Under the pieces are notes generated by a model. The model searched no databases. It saw nothing but the letters and a program-made list of their open reading frames with translations, and was not told the origin of the DNA. A stretch of DNA of 11,331 nucleotides, from assembly GCA_035644495.1 (NCBI GenBank), contig DASQOM010000190.1:1-11331 (forward strand), in the 5' to 3' direction. Shown piece after piece: positions 6,358 to 11,331 of this stretch (its first letter is position 1; the number at the start of each line of letters is the position of its first letter). Position numbers and translations under genes: made by a program. The stretch comes from JACQFK01 sp035644495 (GTDB lineage: Bacteria > Planctomycetota > MHYJ01 > JACPRB01).

Positions 6358-8382
6358 CTAGGCCGCCTTCGAGGGCGGGTCCTGGCTGTCCAGGGACAGG
6401 CCGGACTTCTCCGCCACCAGCAGGCTGAGCAGGGTCCCCATCAGGCTCGACCCCGACTTGCCGTCGGCGCCGCCCGTGATGAGGAGCCGCTCGGGCACCA
6501 GGGGCTGCTTGCTCTCGCTGAGCCGCTGGGCCACCAGGGCCAGGGCATAGAGCCTCGGATCGCCGTACGCCGCGATCTTCCGCTCCTGCACCCGCGCCTC
6601 CGCCTCGCCTTCGAGCGACAGACGCCGGCTCTCGCCTTCGCCGACCAGCACCCTCGTGCGCCCCTCCGATTCCGCGAGGAGCACCTTCTTCTTGCTGTCG
6701 CCTTCGGCCGTGACGACGGATTCCTCCGCCTGCTTCCGAGCCAGGGCAAGCTTCGCATCGCCCCGGTTTCCGGAGATCTCCACCTCCACCTTCGAGTTCG
6801 TCAACTCCGTCTGCTTCTCCGCCAGCGCCTGGGCGGTCTTCAGCGTGAGCAGCTTGTCCGCGGCCAGCCGCTGCTGCTCGTAGGTCTCCACCTGCTCGCG
6901 CGCCAGCTGCCGCATCCGCAGCTGCTCCAGCAGCGTTTCGATCGCCCCGCCGGCCCCCGCCGTGTCGGGCTTCCCGATCAGCACGTCCACGAGCTCGATG
7001 TCGAACTCCGCGAACCGGAAGCGCAGCTCGCGCCTCGCCTCCTGCTGGATCTGGTCCCGGTCGTGCAGGAGCTGCAGCATCGTCTTCTTGTGGGCGATGT
7101 CCCGGAAGTACGCGCTCAGCATCGGATCGAGCGTCTGCGTGATCAGCTTCTTCACGTCGCCGAACCGCTGCACCACCTTGGGCGCCTTCTGATAGTCGAT
7201 GTGGACCACCACCGACAGCGGGAGCACCGGCTCGTACGCGTCGGCCGTCACCAGGTCGATCGACTTCAGCGTCTCGTCATAGCGGTGGCTCTCCGTGCGC
7301 CCCGTGATCCAGTGCAGGACGAAGTTCGTCGTGGGCACCAGATACACGCAGCCGGCGTACGTGTTGAAGGGGTACTTGCCGGGGCCCAGCGTTTCAGCGA
7401 GGACTCCTCGTTCACCCTCGACCACCTGCTCGCCATGACGGAACCCCTTGCCCGTCAGGTCTTCTCCTTTCTGCCCGAAGTAGCTCACCACGACTCCCAC
7501 GGAGCCGATCGGAACCACCGTCTTGGGCACGATCTCCACGGACGCGAACCACCGGTTCAGGAAGTACGTCCCGTCCGTCAGGGGCACGTACTGCCGGCCT
7601 CGACGGCCGCCGGCCTTCAGGAACGTCTCCACGTCCTGGTAGTTGCTGTGGTACGACGGCCCTTCCGGGTCCGTCCCCACCGGCGGGGCGATGATCTCGC
7701 CCGGCCCCAGCGCGGGTCCGTCGTGGACGGTGACGATCGCGATCGAGTCGTCCGACTCCGACGCGTCCTCGCGGTTCCGGCTGTGGCTCCGGTCGATCAC
7801 GACCGGGCTGAACCCCTTGATGTCCTGCAGCTCCTTCTGCCACTTCTTGAAGGTCTCGGTCTGCTGACGGTCGCCCAGCTCGAGGCTGTACACCGTGTCC
7901 TCGGTGATCACCACGAAAAGCGCCACGTTGATCGCGTAGACGCCTTCGCGGAGGATCGCCCGCTGGCGGCCCCGCTGCCCCACCACGCCCTTGCCCGGCG
8001 CCAGGAACGCCCGCGCGTTCTGGAAGTGGTTGCAGTCGATCACCCGGCCCAGCGTCTGCTCCGGCGGCAGCGCCTGGCCGTCCCGGGCGAAGACATAGCC
8101 GATCTTGCCCTGCGGGACCGACGTCAGCCGGGACTTGTGCACACGGAACTGCCACGGCCAGTACCCGAAGTGCACGCCGCCGCGGAGGATCTCCGACTGC
8201 AGGCCCGCCTCTCCGGCGAGCGCGATCAGCCGTCCCTCCGGAAGCGACCCGCGGCCGGACCACAACTTCTCCACGATCCCGACCCGGTTGTTGGGGATGA
8301 CCCGCATTCCCAGCAGCGCCGGCACCAGGAGCAGGACCGCCACGACCGCCATGGCGCCCAGAACCCATCCGAAGCTCAACAT
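6358..8382 (-). CDS. SPFH/flotillin-like membrane protein, long form
   Basis: 674 residues. The start at 8382 (MLSFGWVLGA) is chosen because AAGGAGG (8388-8394) lies five bases upstream. A membrane anchor covers residues 5-25. Residues 27-350 hold several repeats of a beta-hairpin module (ILRGGVHFGYW, ILREGVYAIN, TDGTYFLN, LGPGKYPFN). The SPFH/Band-7 core is roughly 280-480. Residues 480-610 are a flotillin-type helical region rich in Glu, Ala, Lys and Gln (AEGDSKKKVLLAESEG, EGEAEARVQERK) ending in AYGDPRLYALAL, a familiar flotillin tail motif. Proteins of this kind oligomerise at the cytoplasmic or outer membrane face and organise membrane domains. At 674 residues it is longer than ordinary bacterial flotillins (about 500). 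It is divergent from the sigma-54 activator and has a sigma-54 promoter. SPFH membership is sure; the cellular role is inferred. Confidence 0.92.
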   Translation of the reverse strand: MLSFGWVLGAMAVVAVLLLVPALLGMRVIPNNRVGIVEKLWSGRGSLPEGRLIALAGEAGLQSEILRGGVHFGYWPWQFRVHKSRLTSVPQGKIGYVFARDGQALPPEQTLGRVIDCNHFQNARAFLAPGKGVVGQRGRQRAILREGVYAINVALFVVITEDTVYSLELGDRQQTETFKKWQKELQDIKGFSPVVIDRSHSRNREDASESDDSIAIVTVHDGPALGPGEIIAPPVGTDPEGPSYHSNYQDVETFLKAGGRRGRQYVPLTDGTYFLNRWFASVEIVPKTVVPIGSVGVVVSYFGQKGEDLTGKGFRHGEQVVEGERGVLAETLGPGKYPFNTYAGCVYLVPTTNFVLHWITGRTESHRYDETLKSIDLVTADAYEPVLPLSVVVHIDYQKAPKVVQRFGDVKKLITQTLDPMLSAYFRDIAHKKTMLQLLHDRDQIQQEARRELRFRFAEFDIELVDVLIGKPDTAGAGGAIETLLEQLRMRQLAREQVETYEQQRLAADKLLTLKTAQALAEKQTELTNSKVEVEISGNRGDAKLALARKQAEESVVTAEGDSKKKVLLAESEGRTRVLVGEGESRRLSLEGEAEARVQERKIAAYGDPRLYALALVAQRLSESKQPLVPERLLITGGADGKSGSSLMGTLLSLLVAEKSGLSLDSQDPPSKAA

Positions 8383-8412
8383 AAGCCCCTCCTTTCGTCG
8401 GGGCCCTTCATC

Positions 8413-8427
8413 GCAAGGGGCATGCCA
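8413..8427 (-). promoter_or_regulatory. Sigma-54 (-24/-12) promoter of the SPFH gene
   Basis: The minus strand reads TGGCATGCCCCTTGC, against the sigma-54 consensus TGGCACG-N4-TTGC. The invariant GG and GC are separated by exactly 10 bases, as required, and there is one mismatch in the -24 block. The predicted start is near 8401, leaving a 19-base leader that contains the AAGGAGG ribosome site and ends at the ATG at 8382. The neighbouring divergent gene encodes a sigma-54 activator, which makes a chance match unlikely. Confidence 0.75.
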
Positions 8428-8438
8428 CGGCGCGGCGT

Positions 8439-8465
8439 GCAACCCCCTGGAAGCCAGGCCGTTGC
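8439..8465. promoter_or_regulatory. Dyad element, candidate activator-binding site
   Basis: GCAAC (8439-8443) and GTTGC (8461-8465) are inverted, with inner inverted arms CCTGG (8446-8450) and CCAGG (8454-8458). The whole is a 27-base dyad centred near 8452, about 50 bases upstream of the predicted sigma-54 start. That is closer than the usual enhancer distance (about 80-150), so it could instead be an operator for another protein. Confidence 0.4.
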
Positions 8466-8501
8466 CCGGGGACCCGACCCGGGATATGGTGTTTTTCACC
8501 A
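8465..8501. promoter_or_regulatory. Further inverted repeats and putative promoter of the activator gene
   Basis: Two CCCGGG palindromes (8465-8470 and 8478-8483) are followed by TGGTG-TTTTT-CACCA (8487-8501), centred about 93 bases upstream of the SPFH start, a normal enhancer distance. On the plus strand TTGCCC (8462-8467) and TATGGT (8485-8490), 17 bases apart, could be the sigma-70 promoter of the activator gene. If so, an activator bound here would overlap its own promoter and could repress itself. Confidence 0.3.
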
Positions 8502-8539
8502 AGGTTGGTTTTTTCTGTCAGATGAGGTATCCTGCTACC

Positions 8540-9901
<1,362 letters not shown>

Positions 9902-9908
9902 GAGTAGC

Positions 9909-10790
9909 ATGATCCTGCTGCTGCTCGCCGTCCTGCTCGCCCAGGCCGCTCCCGCCGATGGCAACCCGGGGCATCTCAAGATGGCCCTGGTGAATCTCAA
10001 GTCCGTCACCAGCGACGGCACGGATCCCGCCGCCAACGCGGCCGCGATCCAGGCGAACCTGAAACGGCACGCCGACTTCATCGACCGCCTCGCGTCGGAC
10101 GGCGTCGAGTTCGTCGGTTTCCCCGAGCTGTCGGTGAACGGCTACCACTTCAGCAAGACGATGACCTGGCTCAGGCTCGACGGGCCCGAAGTGCAGGCGC
10201 TGCAGAAGAAGGCCGTGGACAAGCGCGTCTATGTCAGCGCCGGGATCGCCGAGATCGACGCGGACGGCAAGACGTGGAACACGCAGATCGTGATCGACCC
10301 CGGGGGCAAGCTGCTCGGCAGCCACCATAAGGTCTATCTGACCAAGGAGAACGGCTTCACCGAGAAGGGCACCGACCACAACGTCTTCGAGGTGAAAGGC
10401 GTGAAGCTGGGGATTTCGACGTGCGCGGACGGGTCGGACCGGAAGAACCTCGACGCGCTCGTCGGGAACGGCGCGAAGATCATCTACGGACCGCACGCGA
10501 ACACGACGGGCGGGACGACGGCGGGATGGTACAAGTTCCGCGCCGCCTGGGGTGGGCCCGAGGGGTGGATCGCGCAGCTCAAGGTGACGGCCGCCCTGCA
10601 CAACCACGCCGGTCTCTACAATCCGGACTATGGCGCGCCGGCCGGCGCCGACGCGAACACGGGCTGGGCAAGCGGCTCCTGGTTCATCGGCCCCGACGGC
10701 GCCACGCTTTCGCAGATGCCGCCGTCGACCCAGAAATCGGACAGCAAGGAGTACGTCCTTATCCAGAACATCCTCTTGGGCCGCCCCTGA
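9909..10790 (+). CDS. Exported carbon-nitrogen hydrolase (nitrilase superfamily)
   Basis: 293 residues from the ATG at 9909, with AGGAG a few bases upstream and only 7 bases between it and the activator stop codon, so the two are almost certainly co-transcribed. A short hydrophobic signal (MILLLLAVLLAQAAPA) indicates export. The Glu-Lys-Cys catalytic triad of the superfamily is in place: E73 (FPELS), K141 (HHKVYL) and C172 (ISTCAD). The spacings (68 and 31 residues) are normal. The region after the cysteine (GPHANTTGG, HNHAGLYNPDYGAP) fits the fold but does not point to a substrate. The enzyme should cleave a C-N bond in an amide, carbamoyl compound or nitrile outside the cytoplasm. Most family members are cytoplasmic, so the signal peptide is unusual. 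Apolipoprotein N-acyltransferase is excluded because it has several membrane helices. Confidence 0.88.
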   Translation: MILLLLAVLLAQAAPADGNPGHLKMALVNLKSVTSDGTDPAANAAAIQANLKRHADFIDRLASDGVEFVGFPELSVNGYHFSKTMTWLRLDGPEVQALQKKAVDKRVYVSAGIAEIDADGKTWNTQIVIDPGGKLLGSHHKVYLTKENGFTEKGTDHNVFEVKGVKLGISTCADGSDRKNLDALVGNGAKIIYGPHANTTGGTTAGWYKFRAAWGGPEGWIAQLKVTAALHNHAGLYNPDYGAPAGADANTGWASGSWFIGPDGATLSQMPPSTQKSDSKEYVLIQNILLGRP

Positions 10791-10817
10791 CATAGTTCAC
10801 CATTTTCCGGATATACT
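10787..10817 (+). promoter_or_regulatory. Putative sigma-70 promoter before the right-edge gene
   Basis: CTGACA (10787-10792, 5 of 6 matches) and TATACT (10812-10817, 5 of 6 matches) are separated by 19 bases, slightly long. They straddle the hydrolase stop codon and would start transcription near 10824, about 27 bases before the ATG at 10851. The spacing lowers confidence. Confidence 0.35.
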
Positions 10818-10850
10818 GAGGCGGGATTCAAGGGCCGGGGACGAGAATAG

Positions 10851-11331
10851 ATGGGTCAGGCGATCTCTTATTGCTTCCGCTGTTCCACACAACTGCGGGA
10901 CGTGCAATTCGAGCAAGGCAAGGCTTACCGCCTGGACAGCTGGGTCGTCTGCGCCGCTTGCGCCCCCGAGGCCGTCAGGTCGTTGCCGCCGGAAAGCGTT
11001 CAAAAGCTTCTGGACGCCATCGCGGGCAAGAAGCCTGCGAGCAGCCGCAAGACCGGCTATGCGCTTCCGTCGGTCAAGGAGCCGATCCGCGAGTCCAGCC
11101 GCCTGATGCCGCTCACAAGCTCGTCCAGCCGGGGCATTCCGGCCACGGGATCGTCGACCGTCACCAAGACCCTGCCTGCGACGCCCCGCAATTCCTGGCT
11201 CCTCGTCGCGATCGTCGGCGGCGCCCTGGTCGTCGTCCTCCTCGCCGTCCTGATGAGCCGCCGCGCGCCGCCGGAGGTCCGCGTCGAGGAGACTGCGAAG
11301 CCCCCCCAGCCGCCCCTCGTGGCGAGGCCGA
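10851..11331 (+). CDS. Zinc-ribbon membrane protein (3' end missing)
   Basis: The first 160 residues are visible from the ATG at 10851 (MGQAISYCFRC), preceded by the weak purine-rich site GGGGACGAG. C8/C11 (CFRC) and C34/C37 (CAAC) form a zinc-ribbon-like site at the N-terminus. A Ser/Thr/Pro-rich flexible region follows (about 60-114), then a single membrane helix WLLVAIVGGALVVVLLAVLM (116-135), then a proline-rich segment that runs off the window (PPEVRVEETAKPPQPPL). There is no signal peptide, so the zinc ribbon is probably cytoplasmic and the C-terminal part periplasmic. The unseen part may hold the functional domain. I do not recognise it further. It follows the hydrolase by 60 bases and may have its own promoter. 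Confidence 0.8.
   Translation, partial: MGQAISYCFRCSTQLRDVQFEQGKAYRLDSWVVCAACAPEAVRSLPPESVQKLLDAIAGKKPASSRKTGYALPSVKEPIRESSRLMPLTSSSSRGIPATGSSTVTKTLPATPRNSWLLVAIVGGALVVVLLAVLMSRRAPPEVRVEETAKPPQPPLVARP

Noticed and set aside
4568..6361. Long plus-strand open frame opposite the DUF1501 and small membrane genes
   Set aside because: The product is Arg/Ala-rich without motifs and antisense to a clear DUF1501 gene.
8499..8516. ACCAA-GG-TTGGT followed by a T-run as a terminator
   Set aside because: The loop is only two bases and the stem only 5 bp, and no gene on the plus strand ends just before it.

Overview
The window is high-GC bacterial DNA that most likely comes from a planctomycete or a close relative (Planctomycetota/PVC). 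The best clue is a Tat-exported DUF1501 protein whose N-terminus carries the CDGISRRAFMRIG pattern typical of planctomycete DUF1501 proteins. Proline-rich coiled-coil proteins and membrane-anchored zinc-ribbon proteins fit the same picture. The phylum call is an inference from protein style, because no rRNA or tRNA gene is present.

Layout, left to right. (1) 1-1086, minus strand: the 5' part of a zinc-ribbon protein that runs off the left edge, then a small exported helical Spy-like protein with a strong intrinsic terminator. (2) 1281-3817, plus strand: a large protein made of a long coiled coil, a proline linker and an actin-like (MreB/FtsA/ParM superfamily) ATPase fold, then a DUF488 protein. 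(3) 3759-8382, minus strand: in transcription order, a long SPFH/flotillin-like membrane protein, a 100-residue membrane protein, the DUF1501 protein and an unrecognised 222-residue protein. The last of these overlaps the DUF488 gene tail to tail. (4) 8540-10790, plus strand: a sigma-54 activator (bacterial enhancer-binding protein) with a PspF-like DNA-binding end, and an exported carbon-nitrogen hydrolase 7 bases behind it. (5) 10851 to the right edge, plus strand: a zinc-ribbon protein with one membrane segment, incomplete.

The most coherent system is the divergent pair SPFH protein / sigma-54 activator around 8383-8539. The SPFH gene has a well-spaced -24/-12 (sigma-54) promoter at 8413-8427, with the predicted start about 19 bases before the start codon and an AAGGAGG ribosome site in between. 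Dyad sequences that could bind the activator lie upstream. The activator has the GAFTGA sigma-54 contact loop, a PspF-type Fis helix-turn-helix (GLTYHQFRY) and a receiver-like N-terminal domain without the phospho-acceptor aspartate. I read this as a membrane-stress circuit analogous to the phage-shock (Psp) response, but with a flotillin-like effector and a non-phosphorylated sensor domain. That reading is inference built on motifs seen in the sequence.

The second item of note is the coiled-coil/actin-like fusion at 1281-3167. Its nucleotide-binding phosphate-2 motif lacks the usual aspartate. No mobile element, CRISPR array, rRNA or tRNA gene was found.
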